From: Paenibacillus barcinonensis
Lineage (GTDB): Bacteria > Bacillota > Bacilli > Paenibacillales > Paenibacillaceae
DNA: 64,000 bases
Direction: 5' to 3'
Assembly (NCBI RefSeq): GCF_003217495.1
Contig: NZ_QJSW01000005.1
Coordinates: forward strand, 62,001-126,000
Below are positions 7,447 to 16,482 of this stretch, one piece after another. The notes beneath the pieces are model-generated. The model worked only from the letters and a program-made list of their open reading frames with translations, made no database searches and was not told the origin of the DNA. Every line of letters starts with the position of its first letter. Position 1 is the stretch's first letter. Made by a program: the position numbers and the translations under genes.

Positions 7447-8466
7447 ATGATGGTCTATGTAGCTGCTGAAGCGCGTTATGAAACGATGAAGTATAACCGT
7501 GTTGCACGTTCTGGTCTCAAGCTGCCCGCAATTTCACTCGGACTGTGGCATAATTTTGGCGGGATAAACAGTGTAGAAAACGGGCGCCACATGATTACCC
7601 GCGCATTTGATCTCGGCATTACACATTTTGATCTGGCCAATAATTATGGCCCACCGCCAGGCTCCGCAGAGCAGCTGTTTGGACAGGTGCTTGCCCAGGA
7701 TCTGAAGCCTTATCGGGATGAACTGATTATCTCCACCAAAGCAGGATATTACATGTGGCCGGGGCCTTATGGCGAGTGGGGTTCACGCAAATATCTGATC
7801 TCCAGTCTGAATCAGAGCCTGACCCGAATGGGGCTGGATTATGTTGATATCTTTTACTCCCATCGCTATGACCCGGATACACCATTGGAAGAAACGATGA
7901 TGGCACTCGACCAGATTGTTCGTTCCGGCAAAGCATTGTATGTCGGTATCTCGAATTATCCTGCAGAGCAAACGAAACAGGCTGCCGAAATTTTGAAAGG
8001 CCTGGGTACGCCGCTCCTGATCCATCAGCCAAGATATTCGATGCTGGATCGTTGGATTGAAGACGGACTTCAGGATGTGCTGGATGAGTATGGTGCGGGC
8101 AGTATCGCATTTTGCCCGTTGGAGCAGGGAGTGCTCACGAACAAATATCTGAATGGCATTCCTGAGGATTCACGCGCCAAGGGCCCTTCCGTATTTCTGA
8201 ATGAGAACAATATTTCACCAGAAACACTTCGCAAGGTACGTGCACTGAATCAGATGGCTGCAGCACGAGGTCAAAGTCTGGCCCAGTTTGCACTGGCCTG
8301 GGTACTGCGCAATGGACGAGTGACTTCTGCGCTGATTGGCGCAAGTCGTGTGTCCCAGATCGAAGAGAATGTAGCTGCGCTCAGCCAGCTTGAGTTCTCC
8401 TCTGATGAACTGGAGCGAATTGAATCCATTCTACGTCCCGAGTCTGTGAACAAAAAGAAGCATTAA
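7447..8466 (+). CDS. Aldo/keto reductase (YghZ / glyceraldehyde-3-phosphate reductase type)
   Basis: This is an NADPH-dependent cytosolic aldehyde reductase of 339 residues. It has the catalytic Asp and Tyr in FDLANNYG, Lys in STKAGYYMWPGPYG and His in FYSHRYDPDTP. The extended GPYGEWGSRKY segment and IGASRVSQIEENVAAL are typical of the E. coli YghZ / MgrA subgroup, which reduces methylglyoxal or L-glyceraldehyde 3-phosphate. The ATG at 7447 has AAGAAGGG upstream, although homologues tend to start at the MKYNR further in (7486), so the first 13 residues are uncertain. It ends the six-gene plus-strand run. A bidirectional terminator follows. Confidence 0.88.
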   Translation: MMVYVAAEARYETMKYNRVARSGLKLPAISLGLWHNFGGINSVENGRHMITRAFDLGITHFDLANNYGPPPGSAEQLFGQVLAQDLKPYRDELIISTKAGYYMWPGPYGEWGSRKYLISSLNQSLTRMGLDYVDIFYSHRYDPDTPLEETMMALDQIVRSGKALYVGISNYPAEQTKQAAEILKGLGTPLLIHQPRYSMLDRWIEDGLQDVLDEYGAGSIAFCPLEQGVLTNKYLNGIPEDSRAKGPSVFLNENNISPETLRKVRALNQMAAARGQSLAQFALAWVLRNGRVTSALIGASRVSQIEENVAALSQLEFSSDELERIESILRPESVNKKKH

Positions 8467-8511
8467 CATTTGACCCTCCAGCAAGGGAGGATTCACAAAT
8501 AAATCATGCCC

Positions 8512-8553
8512 AAAAAGTGCATCTTAGCCATAAAGGCTGAGTGCACTTTTTTT
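8512..8553. terminator. Bidirectional terminator between the aldo/keto reductase and AraC genes
   Basis: AAAAAGTGCA ... TGCAC-TTTTTTT with an inner stem TTAGCC/GGCTGA forms a stem flanked by A-run and T-run. It suits the convergent reductase (+) and AraC gene (-). A second GC-rich hairpin (CCCTCC-AGCAA-GGGAGG) lies at 8474-8490. Confidence 0.75.
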
Positions 8554-8628
8554 GGTGTGCATTGGGATAGATGCCCCAATATGCGTAAACTGATGCCGAT
8601 TCATTCTAATCAGCGCTTGGTATTCATC

Positions 8629-9603
8629 TTATTTATCGTTCTTGCCTTTAACTTTTACCGGACGGGTGAGAAGCTTCTCCCGGTAAAGACTGGGGGCTTC
8701 TCCGTGGAAACGTTTGAACTGTTTCGAGAAATACAATGCGTCTGGCATACCCACCGATGCGGATACCTGCTCAATGGAGAGATCAGGACGCTCGCGTAGC
8801 AGCTGACGGGATTTGTCAATCCGAAGTTTCAGTAAATATGTCACCGGGGTGAGGCCGGTCTCCTGCTTGAAAATACGGGAAAGATAAGCCCGGTTATATC
8901 CCAGACTTTCAGACATTTGCTCAATGGACACGGGGTAAGCGTACTGAGTAGACATATATTGAATCATCTGTTTGACCGTTCGCCGGATGGAGGATTCGCC
9001 CGACGTCAATGTGGGTCCCTCTGACAGCTGATTCTGGGCTTCGGCCAAAATCATGTATAAGGTACCCAGGGAAGTAAAGTGGGCACTTTCTTTACGCTCG
9101 GCAAAAGCATCCTGCATGACAGCCAGCCAATCCGAGATGTCACAGGAGGTTCCTGCATGAAAACAAGACTTTTCCGGGCGGAAGCCAGCCTCTTCCACAT
9201 GCTGGGCTGCCTGACTCCCGGTAAAAGCCATCCAGCGATACTGCCATGGATTGCGGGGATGCGATTGGTAGCTGACCAGTTGGCCCGGAGGGATGAGAAA
9301 ACAGTCACCAGCGTAGAGATCGTAGGTGTGCAGCTCGGTACGAAACGTACCGGCCCCCTTTTCTACATAATGCAACAGATAATAATCATATAGCTTCGGA
9401 CCAAGGGCGTGTCCAGGCAGCGTCTGACTTGCTCCGGCAAAGAGGACATGCAGGGCCCCCTCATTATAATAGACCGGATTGGATGCAACTGAATAACTGA
9501 GCGCGCCACTCTTGCCAGAGCTTGTTTCCTGCACGGACCGGGGAGTGGGCACCTCGGCAGTGTTAGGAGATGTTTCCGCTGGATTTGTACTGGAGTCCTT
9601 CAT
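8629..9603 (-). CDS. AraC-family transcriptional regulator, candidate galactose regulator
   Basis: The 324-residue protein has an N-terminal cupin-like ligand domain (about residues 40-170, including YAGDCFLIPPGQ) and a C-terminal pair of HTH motifs (about 210-310; SIEQMSESLGYNRAYLSRIF and SIEQVSASVGMPDALYFSKQF). The first 33 residues are Ser/Thr/Pro-rich and low in complexity. The start has AAGGA eight bases upstream. It is transcribed away from galK-galE-galT and shares a 166-base control region, so it may respond to galactose or an alpha-galactoside. That role is inference from position only. Confidence 0.85.
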   Translation of the reverse strand: MKDSSTNPAETSPNTAEVPTPRSVQETSSGKSGALSYSVASNPVYYNEGALHVLFAGASQTLPGHALGPKLYDYYLLHYVEKGAGTFRTELHTYDLYAGDCFLIPPGQLVSYQSHPRNPWQYRWMAFTGSQAAQHVEEAGFRPEKSCFHAGTSCDISDWLAVMQDAFAERKESAHFTSLGTLYMILAEAQNQLSEGPTLTSGESSIRRTVKQMIQYMSTQYAYPVSIEQMSESLGYNRAYLSRIFKQETGLTPVTYLLKLRIDKSRQLLRERPDLSIEQVSASVGMPDALYFSKQFKRFHGEAPSLYREKLLTRPVKVKGKNDK

Positions 9604-9648
9604 CGTAGTTCCTTCTTTCCTATGTTTCCGTGTTCAATCGTTAATATC

Positions 9649-9677
9649 ATTATAGGATGAAAGGTCACATTTATCCA
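9649..9677 (-). promoter_or_regulatory. Promoter of the AraC-family gene
   Basis: Minus strand: TGGATA (9672-9677), 17 bases, TATAAT (9649-9654). Confidence 0.5.
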
Positions 9678-9721
9678 TATCAATCACACATGGTTTCATT
9701 TCAAGAGAGAGCAATGCCTTG

Positions 9722-9727
9722 TATAAT
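9722..9727 (+). promoter_or_regulatory. -10 box of the gal operon
   Basis: There is a perfect TATAAT 42 bases before the galK start. The position 17 bases upstream (TTTCAA, 9699-9704) is a poor -35, which fits a promoter that needs an activator such as the divergent AraC protein. Confidence 0.55.
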
Positions 9728-9769
9728 AGCATTAAGAAAACCACAACAAAGAGGCGAGGTGCATCAGCT

Positions 9770-10951
9770 TTGAATGCAACTGAATTGCAACAAAAGTTTA
9801 TTGAGAAGTACGGAGAAAGTGGAGCGGACATCCGTGTGTTTCATGCCCCTGGGCGTGTGAATCTGATCGGTGAACATATCGACTATAACGGTGGTTATGT
9901 CCTTCCGGCCGCGCTTGAATTTGGCACAACCCTGCTCATTCGTGAACGTGCGGATCACAAGCTGAATCTGGCCTCCACGAATATGACGTACGAGGGAACG
10001 CTGGACACAGCCTCCATCGGTCAGGAGAAAACGGGAGAGTGGACTGACTATCCGGTTGGCGTCATGGTAGAGCTGGAAGGCAAAGGCGTGAAGGTAAGTA
10101 AGGGATATGATTTTCTCTACCATGGTGAGATTCCGAATGGAGCAGGACTCTCCTCGTCTGCATCTCTGGAAGTGCTCACCGGTTATGCGGTTCAGGCGAT
10201 GGAAGGGATATCGGAGATTGATACCGTTGAGCTTGCGCTTTTGTCCCAGAAAGCAGAAAATGAGTTTGTCGGTGTCAACTGCGGCATTATGGATCAGTTT
10301 GCAGTAGCGAACGGGGCTAAGGATCATGCCATTCTGCTCATGTGTGATACGCTGGAATACGAGAAGGTTCCCTTCCGTACTGGCGCGTACAAGCTAATTA
10401 TTGGTAACACGAACAAACGTCGCGGTCTGGTCGATTCGGCATACAATGAGCGGCGCTCTCAATGCGAGCAGGCACTTGCCATTTTGAAGGAACAGCTGCC
10501 TGCACTGAATTATCTGGCTCAATTGAAGCCGGAGCAATTCGTAACATTACAGGATCAGATCAAGGATGAGAAGGTCAGACAGCGTGCCCAGCATGTTGTG
10601 GAAGAGAACGCAAGAGTGCTGTCATCTGTGGAAGCACTGCGAAACAATGATCTGGAAGCGTTTGGTCAGTTGATGAATGCTTCTCATAACTCGCTGCGTG
10701 ATCTGTATGAGGTGAGCTGCACGGAGCTGGATGTGATGGTAGAAGAAGCACGGCGTATTTCTGGTACGTTAGGTGCGCGTATGACGGGTGCTGGCTTTGG
10801 TGGATGTACGGTATCTCTGGTGCATGAAAATGATGTTGAACGCTTTGTGAGTGAAGTGGGTGCAGCGTATGAAGCGCGTACCGGGCTCCAAGGTGATTTC
10901 TACGTATGTGGTGTAGGCGAAGGCGTTAACGAACTCAAGGAGGCGAAGTAA
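9770..10951 (+). CDS. galK: Galactokinase
   Basis: The product phosphorylates galactose to galactose 1-phosphate, the first step of the Leloir pathway. The 393-residue GHMP kinase has the galactokinase signature GRVNLIGEHIDYNGG from residue 28, the ATP loop GAGLSSSASLEV and the C-terminal GARMTGAGFGGC. I use the TTG at 9770, nine bases after GAGGTG, because the protein then begins NATELQQKFIEKYG as in other Bacillales. The reading frame is open further upstream, but that part contains the promoter -10 box. It is followed by galE after one base. Confidence 0.95.
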   Translation: MNATELQQKFIEKYGESGADIRVFHAPGRVNLIGEHIDYNGGYVLPAALEFGTTLLIRERADHKLNLASTNMTYEGTLDTASIGQEKTGEWTDYPVGVMVELEGKGVKVSKGYDFLYHGEIPNGAGLSSSASLEVLTGYAVQAMEGISEIDTVELALLSQKAENEFVGVNCGIMDQFAVANGAKDHAILLMCDTLEYEKVPFRTGAYKLIIGNTNKRRGLVDSAYNERRSQCEQALAILKEQLPALNYLAQLKPEQFVTLQDQIKDEKVRQRAQHVVEENARVLSSVEALRNNDLEAFGQLMNASHNSLRDLYEVSCTELDVMVEEARRISGTLGARMTGAGFGGCTVSLVHENDVERFVSEVGAAYEARTGLQGDFYVCGVGEGVNELKEAK

Positions 10952-10952
10952 A

Positions 10953-11942
10953 ATGGCAATTTTGGTGACAGGTGGAGCAGGATACATTGGTTCTCATACA
11001 GTGGCAGCATTGCTGGAGCGTGGCGAAGAGGTTGTTGTACTGGATAACTTGCAGACAGGACATCGTGAGGCACTGCTCGGTGGCAAGCTGTACGAAGGGG
11101 ACCTGCGTGACAAAGAGATTTTGACTAAGCTGTTTGCGGAAAATTCAATTGATGCCGTCATTCACTTTGCTGCGAACTCATTGGTTGGCGAGAGCATGAA
11201 AGAGCCAGCGAAATACTACGACAACAACGTGTTCGGTACACTTTGCCTGCTGGAAGCGATGAATGCAGCGAACGTTCGCCGCATCGTCTTCTCTTCTACA
11301 GCAGCAACCTACGGAGAGCCTGAGAAGGTGCCTATCGAGGAAAGCGACCGTACTGAACCTACCAACGTATATGGTGAAACCAAACTGATGATGGAGCGCA
11401 TGATGTCCTGGTTCGATAAAGTTCAGGATATCAAATACGTGTCACTGCGTTACTTCAATGCAGCCGGTGCCCACGAAAGCGGCAAAATCGGTGAAGATCA
11501 CCAGCCGGAAAGTCACCTGATTCCACTTGTGCTGCAAACCGCACTGAAGCAGCGTTCGCATATTGCTGTATTCGGTGATGACTATGCAACAGAGGATGGC
11601 ACATGTATCCGTGACTACATCCATGTTAGCGATCTGGCGGATGCACATCTGCGTGCAGTAGATTACCTGCGTAAAGGCGAGAGCAGTAACGTGTTTAACC
11701 TGGGTAACGGAACGGGCTTCTCGGTAAAACAGGTCATTGAAACAGCGAAAAAAGTAACAGGTCTGGACATCCCGGTTGTTCAGGAGCCGCGTCGTGCCGG
11801 AGACCCTGCTGTACTTGTGGCCTCATCTGCCAAAGCCAGATCCGTTCTGGGCTGGAACCCGAAATGGACGAATCTCGAAGATGTCATTCAAAGTGCATGG
11901 AACTGGCACCAGTCCCGCCCTGAAGGCTACGGAAAAAACTAG
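10953..11942 (+). CDS. galE: UDP-glucose 4-epimerase
   Basis: The product interconverts UDP-galactose and UDP-glucose. The 329-residue short-chain dehydrogenase-type enzyme has VTGGAGYIGSH for NAD+ at the N-terminus and the active-site Tyr140-xxx-Lys144 in YGETK, with SSTAATYGEP before it. It starts one base after the galK stop, with its Shine-Dalgarno inside galK, and galT follows after 14 bases. This is a compact operon. Confidence 0.96.
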   Translation: MAILVTGGAGYIGSHTVAALLERGEEVVVLDNLQTGHREALLGGKLYEGDLRDKEILTKLFAENSIDAVIHFAANSLVGESMKEPAKYYDNNVFGTLCLLEAMNAANVRRIVFSSTAATYGEPEKVPIEESDRTEPTNVYGETKLMMERMMSWFDKVQDIKYVSLRYFNAAGAHESGKIGEDHQPESHLIPLVLQTALKQRSHIAVFGDDYATEDGTCIRDYIHVSDLADAHLRAVDYLRKGESSNVFNLGNGTGFSVKQVIETAKKVTGLDIPVVQEPRRAGDPAVLVASSAKARSVLGWNPKWTNLEDVIQSAWNWHQSRPEGYGKN

Positions 11943-11956
11943 GAGGCGAACATCAT

Positions 11957-13555
11957 ATGTCACAGACTCAACCTGGAGCAGAGGCCACAGAGCGTACACC
12001 CGAGCAGCAGGAAGCACTGCATGCCATTGATCGTCTGGTTGCATTTGCCTTAGAGAAAAAATTGATTGAGGAAGCGGATTACGACTATAGTCGTAATCTG
12101 CTGATGGAGCAGTTCGGATTCTCCGAGCCGTATGCTGGTGAACCGGATACAACGATACCTGATGGTCCGCAATCCATGCTGGATACGTTGATTGATTACG
12201 GATATACGATTGGACTCATTCCCGAAAACAGCGACACATTCCGTGACCTGCTGGATGCGAAAATTATGGGGCATCTGATGGCACGCCCATCAGAGGTTGT
12301 GCGTGCTTTCCGCCACACGGAGCAGAATGAAGGCATTGAGGCGGCGACCTCTCAATTCTACGACTTATCCATTAACTCGAACTATATTCGGATGGATCGT
12401 GTTTCAAAGAATGTGTACTGGACGCAGGATACCGCTTATGGCGAGATGGAGATCACGATCAATCTGTCCAAACCGGAGAAAAGTCCGAAGGAAATTGCTA
12501 TGGCAAAGCTCCTTCCACCACCGGTATATCCAAAGTGTCAGCTCTGCCGCGAGAACGTAGGTTATGCGGGACGGGTCAATCACCCCGCTCGACAGAATCT
12601 GCGGGTCATTCCGTTGCAGCTGAACAATGAGAAGTGGTTGTTCCAATACTCGCCGTACGTGTACTACAATGAGCACTGTATTATTTTCCACCATGATCAT
12701 GTGCCAATGAAGCTGACGAAGGATACACTGCGCAGGCTGCTTGCCTTTGTTCAGGAATATCCGCACTACTTTATCGGATCTAATGCCGATCTGCCAATCG
12801 TGGGCGGTTCCATTCTGACACATGACCACTTCCAGGGAGGACGCCATACATTTGCCATCCAAAATGCACAGCCTGAGGCAGTCTTCCGTCACGCAGATGC
12901 ACCAGGGCTGAAACTTAGCCTTGTAAAATGGCCGATGTCCGTGATGCGTCTGCATTCACATGATCCTGCGGAGCTTCTGGAAGCGGGTAATGCCGTTTAT
13001 GAAGCGTGGAAGGTGTATAGTGACTCGGCAGTGGAGATCGAAGCTTTCAGCGAAGTAGACGGGGAACAGGTGCCTCATAACACGGTAACACCAATCGTTC
13101 GTCGTAGTGCGGATGGCGGTTACGAGATGGATCTCGTTCTGCGTAACAATCGTACAAACGATGAGCACCCTGAGGGCATTTTCCACCCACACCGCGAGAT
13201 GCATCATCTAAAGAAAGAAAACATCGGTCTGATCGAAGTGATGGGACTGGCTATTTTGCCGGGACGATTGAAGCAAGAATTGGACGGCATTGCCGATATT
13301 TTGGCAGGGAATACAGCGCTTGCTGAAGCTGCACAGGCGGCAGATCATGAATTGAACAAACATATGCAGTGGACAAAAGAGCTGAAGCAGAATCATGGCT
13401 CCCATCTGACGAAGGAAGAAGCAGTTGCGCTTGTACAGCAGCAGGTTGGACTGAAATTCTCTGAGATTCTGGAGCATGCAGGTGTGTACAAGCATGATGA
13501 GGCTGGACGTCAAGGCTTCCGCCGCTTCGTAAGCAGCATGGGGTATACAGAGTAA
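11957..13555 (+). CDS. galT: UTP--hexose-1-phosphate uridylyltransferase, class II
   Basis: The product exchanges UMP between UDP-glucose and galactose 1-phosphate. The 532-residue protein is of the longer Firmicute class II type rather than the 350-residue E. coli type. The HDHFQGGRH motif at 289-297 holds the nucleophilic histidine (His291 by position), and YNEHCIIFHHDHVPM lies about 50 residues before it. AGGAGG precedes the ATG. It ends the gal operon and is followed by a good terminator. Confidence 0.95.
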   Translation: MSQTQPGAEATERTPEQQEALHAIDRLVAFALEKKLIEEADYDYSRNLLMEQFGFSEPYAGEPDTTIPDGPQSMLDTLIDYGYTIGLIPENSDTFRDLLDAKIMGHLMARPSEVVRAFRHTEQNEGIEAATSQFYDLSINSNYIRMDRVSKNVYWTQDTAYGEMEITINLSKPEKSPKEIAMAKLLPPPVYPKCQLCRENVGYAGRVNHPARQNLRVIPLQLNNEKWLFQYSPYVYYNEHCIIFHHDHVPMKLTKDTLRRLLAFVQEYPHYFIGSNADLPIVGGSILTHDHFQGGRHTFAIQNAQPEAVFRHADAPGLKLSLVKWPMSVMRLHSHDPAELLEAGNAVYEAWKVYSDSAVEIEAFSEVDGEQVPHNTVTPIVRRSADGGYEMDLVLRNNRTNDEHPEGIFHPHREMHHLKKENIGLIEVMGLAILPGRLKQELDGIADILAGNTALAEAAQAADHELNKHMQWTKELKQNHGSHLTKEEAVALVQQQVGLKFSEILEHAGVYKHDEAGRQGFRRFVSSMGYTE

Positions 13556-13600
13556 GAAGAAATGTAATTGCATTTGTGTTATAAGCTTACAGATAACAGA

Positions 13601-13634
13601 AGGCATCCGTTCGATGATGAACGGGTGCTTTTTG
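13601..13634 (+). terminator. Terminator of the gal operon
   Basis: GCATCCGTTC-GATGAT-GAACGGGTGC is followed by TTTTT. Confidence 0.85.
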
Positions 13635-13737
13635 GTATGGATCAATGTGTGAAAAGAGCGTAATCATGTATAATGGAAGGAGCATCCAAATTGGAGTCGG
13701 ATGTCCAGCCAAATGTATATCGAAACGGGGAGAGATC

Positions 13738-14325
13738 ATGGAAAAGCAGCCGCTTCATATTCCGTTTATTTCGGATGAAAATGAACTTAAAAGCATGGTA
13801 GGCGAAGCAAGTGAGCGCGTGCGTAACAAAGTGATTCCGTATGCAGATGACCATGTGCGACAATTTATAGCAATGTCACCTTTGTTTTTCTTGTCAACCT
13901 CGGATCGTGATGGAAAAAGTGATGTATCTCCGCGTGGAGACGGTCCCGGCTTTGTTCATGTTCTGGACCCTTATAGACTGGTTTACCCGGAACGACCGGG
14001 CAATCGCCGGATGGATTCCTTGTTAAATATTTTATCGGATCCTGGAGTGGGCATGCTGTTTGTGATACCGGGATTAAATGAGGTGCTGCGCATCAACGGA
14101 ACAGCAAAAATTACGAAGGATGAAGCATTCATTACGGGGATGAACTGGAGCGGCAAAACGATTGGAGCAGCTGTCATTGTGGAGGTCGAGGAATGCTTCA
14201 TTCATTGTCCCAGAGCTTTTGATCAGGCGGGGCTATGGGATACATCGACATGGGCGCAATCTGAGCAGCTGCCTTCCATGAGTGAAATGTTTCGCGCCCA
14301 TCTTCAGATCAACGGGTTGAACTAA
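13738..14325 (+). CDS. Pyridoxamine 5'-phosphate oxidase-like flavin protein
   Basis: The 195-residue protein has the split-barrel FMN-binding fold: FFLSTSDRDGKSDVSPRGDGPGFVHVLD in the first half and a short C-terminal part with FIHCPRAF. It resembles the MSMEG_1061-type subfamily, which binds FMN or F420 and whose substrates are mostly unknown; it is not a vitamin B6 PdxH. The start is the ATG at 13738 with GGGGAGA upstream. The frame is open further 5', but that part contains a TATAAT (13669-13674) that probably serves as this gene's -10. It is monocistronic. Confidence 0.8.
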   Translation: MEKQPLHIPFISDENELKSMVGEASERVRNKVIPYADDHVRQFIAMSPLFFLSTSDRDGKSDVSPRGDGPGFVHVLDPYRLVYPERPGNRRMDSLLNILSDPGVGMLFVIPGLNEVLRINGTAKITKDEAFITGMNWSGKTIGAAVIVEVEECFIHCPRAFDQAGLWDTSTWAQSEQLPSMSEMFRAHLQINGLN

Positions 14326-14342
14326 AGTGAGCGGCTATGGAT

Positions 14343-14371
14343 TTGTTTTTCTATAAACAGGGTACTATAAT
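14343..14371 (+). promoter_or_regulatory. Promoter of the alcohol dehydrogenase gene
   Basis: TTGTTT (14343-14348), 17 bases, TATAAT (14366-14371), 47 bases before the start codon. Confidence 0.6.
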
Positions 14372-14418
14372 TGAGGTTGCACTAAAAAACTAAACTCCAT
14401 TGGAGGCGATTATAGATC

Positions 14419-15582
14419 ATGAGATCTTTTCAATTTTATAACCCAACTCGCCTGATTTTCGGTAAAGGACAGCTGGAAGCGTTGAAAACGGAAGTGCCGA
14501 AATACGGCAAACGAGTTCTGCTTGTATATGGCGGTGGAAGCATTAAACGTAGTGGATTGTATGATCAGGTGCTTGGCTTGCTGAAGGAAATCGGGGCAGA
14601 AGTTACCGAACTTGCAGGTGTAGAGCCTAACCCGCGTCTTTCGACGGTGCATCAGGGAGTGGACCTCTGCAGAACGAATGATATTGAGTTGATTCTGGCA
14701 GTAGGTGGCGGAAGTGTACTCGACTGTGCCAAAGCGATTGCTGTTGGTGCTAAATATGACGGGGACATGTGGGACTTTGCGCAGCGCAAGGCTGTTGCAC
14801 AAGACGCTCTTCCACTCGGCACAGTGTTGACTATGGCAGCTACCGGTTCGGAGATGAACTCGGGCTCTGTTATTACTAATCAGGACACACAAGAGAAGCT
14901 GGGCTGGGGCAGTGCATATTCCTTCCCTGCATTCTCCATCCTTGATCCAGTGAATACATACACGGTACCGAAGGATCAAACGGTATATGGTATGGTAGAC
15001 ATGATGACGCATGTATTGGAGCATTACTTCCATTTGGACCCGAATACGCCGGTTCAATTGGGTTTCTGTGAGACAATTCTGCGGACCGTAATGGAAGCAG
15101 CTCCTCGTTTGGTGCAAGATCTGGAGAACTACGAGCTGCGTGAAACGATTCTGTATTGCGGCACGATGGCACTGAATGGTGTGCTTAATATGGGGCTTGC
15201 CGGAGACTGGGCAACTCACAACATTGAACACGCGGTATCTGCCGTTTATGATATTCCGCACGGGGGTGGACTTGCCATTCTGTTCCCGCATTGGATGAGA
15301 CATAACCTTGATGTGAAGGTGGAGCGTTTCAAACGTCTTGCGGTCCATGTATTTGACGTGAACCCTGAAGGCAAATCGGACAGACAGATCGCTGAAGAAG
15401 GCATTGACGCTCTTAGCCAATTCTGGACATCCATTGGAGCACCAAATCGTTTGGCGGATTATGATATTGACGATAGCCAGATCGAGGTTATGGCGGATAA
15501 AGCGATGCTGTTTGGACCGTTCGGTAACTTCAAAAAACTGCAGCGTGAAGATGTAGTATCCATTTATAAAGCTTCTTTATAA
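14419..15582 (+). CDS. Iron-containing (butanol-type) alcohol dehydrogenase
   Basis: This is an NAD(P)H-dependent alcohol/aldehyde oxidoreductase, 387 residues, cytosolic, of the YugJ/YugK/BdhA group. The dinucleotide site is [15 protein letters not shown]. The four metal ligands are placed as in E. coli FucO: Asp194, His198, His267 and His281 (the last in [10 protein letters not shown]). GGAGG precedes the ATG and a terminator follows, so it is a single-gene unit. The physiological substrate cannot be told from the sequence. Confidence 0.92.
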   Translation: MRSFQFYNPTRLIFGKGQLEALKTEVPKYGKRVLLVYGGGSIKRSGLYDQVLGLLKEIGAEVTELAGVEPNPRLSTVHQGVDLCRTNDIELILAVGGGSVLDCAKAIAVGAKYDGDMWDFAQRKAVAQDALPLGTVLTMAATGSEMNSGSVITNQDTQEKLGWGSAYSFPAFSILDPVNTYTVPKDQTVYGMVDMMTHVLEHYFHLDPNTPVQLGFCETILRTVMEAAPRLVQDLENYELRETILYCGTMALNGVLNMGLAGDWATHNIEHAVSAVYDIPHGGGLAILFPHWMRHNLDVKVERFKRLAVHVFDVNPEGKSDRQIAEEGIDALSQFWTSIGAPNRLADYDIDDSQIEVMADKAMLFGPFGNFKKLQREDVVSIYKASL

Positions 15583-15638
15583 GCACGCTATTCGAAGACC
15601 AAGGGACAGACATCCCTGCATACGCAAAATAACAATCA

Positions 15639-15671
15639 GAACGCAAGTCTTAACGGGCTTGCGTTCTTTGC
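15639..15671 (+). terminator. Terminator of the alcohol dehydrogenase gene
   Basis: GAACGCAAG ... CTTGCGTTC is followed by TTTG. Confidence 0.65.
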
Positions 15672-15771
15672 TGTGCTGTCGATTCATATCTTCGAGCGAA
15701 CTGGAGCATGTTTGAAGATTGTGATGATAATCCCCAATAGTAGCCTTCAGGATACATCTTAGGAAAGATTT

Positions 15772-15797
15772 TGAAACATTTTGCCCAGTTCTACGTA
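15772..15797 (+). promoter_or_regulatory. Sigma-W-type promoter of nfeD-floT
   Basis: TGAAAC (15772-15777), exactly 16 bases, CGTA (15794-15797). This is the consensus for the ECF sigma factor SigW. The orthologous yuaF-floT operon of B. subtilis is SigW-controlled. Confidence 0.75.
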
Positions 15798-15858
15798 TTT
15801 ATTTACATGTGGAATGCACAGTTGGGAGAATTTGCAGCAGAGAGAGGAGGAAGAGGGG

Positions 15859-16395
15859 ATGGAAGCAATTTATTGGGGATGTCTTATCGGAGGCGCTGTG
15901 TTTGCTATAGTGAGTCTGGTGCTTGGTGACTTGATTGACGGCTTGCTGGATGGAGCTTTCGAAATGCCGGGTGTTGATTTTTTCAAACCTGTGGTACTGG
16001 CAGGTTCCATTACTGCTTTTGGCGGAGCGGGTATTCTGCTGACACGGTATAGCTCGTTCAGTATGATGTCAAGTCTGATCTTATCCCTGCTGATCGGTAT
16101 TGCTGCAGCCATGCTGGTATTCTTCGCATATATCAAGCCGATGCGCAACAGTGACGTATCAATTGCTTTTTCGATGAAAGAATTGGCGGGGAAAATCGGG
16201 GAGATTACGATTCCGATACCGGCAAACGGATTCGGTGAAGTCATGATTCGTTTTGCCTCTGGAAATACCATTCAGACGGCATCCAGCTTCGAGCAGCTTC
16301 CCATTGCGGCGGGAGCGCGAGTGGTTGTTATTGATGTGGTGGATGGTGTGCTGAGAGTTTCCGAGTGGGATGAGGATGGACTTAAAGAAGTGTGA
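15859..16395 (+). CDS. NfeD-family membrane protein (YuaF-like)
   Basis: The 178-residue protein has about three to four N-terminal membrane segments (residues 5-95) and a C-terminal soluble OB-fold typical of NfeD proteins (about 110-170, GKIGEITIPIPANGFGEVMI). These proteins partner flotillins in membrane microdomains. The ATG at 15859 is eight bases after GAGAGGAGG. The frame is open to 15781, but that part overlaps the sigma-W promoter, so the later start is right. The flotillin gene follows after 87 bases. The role as flotillin partner comes from the B. subtilis YuaF-YuaG pair. Confidence 0.87.
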   Translation: MEAIYWGCLIGGAVFAIVSLVLGDLIDGLLDGAFEMPGVDFFKPVVLAGSITAFGGAGILLTRYSSFSMMSSLILSLLIGIAAAMLVFFAYIKPMRNSDVSIAFSMKELAGKIGEITIPIPANGFGEVMIRFASGNTIQTASSFEQLPIAAGARVVVIDVVDGVLRVSEWDEDGLKEV

Positions 16396-16482
16396 GATCA
16401 GTGAGTGATCCCGAAAGAGGGGAGGAGCTCACAGTGTAGGAATTCATTTTAAATACTTATGAGAATAAGGGGAGAGATGTGA

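Noticed and set aside
9411..9430. Second copy of the MITE end (GGGCGTGTC) inside the AraC gene
   Set aside because: Only nine bases match, they lie inside conserved coding sequence, and there is no partner repeat.
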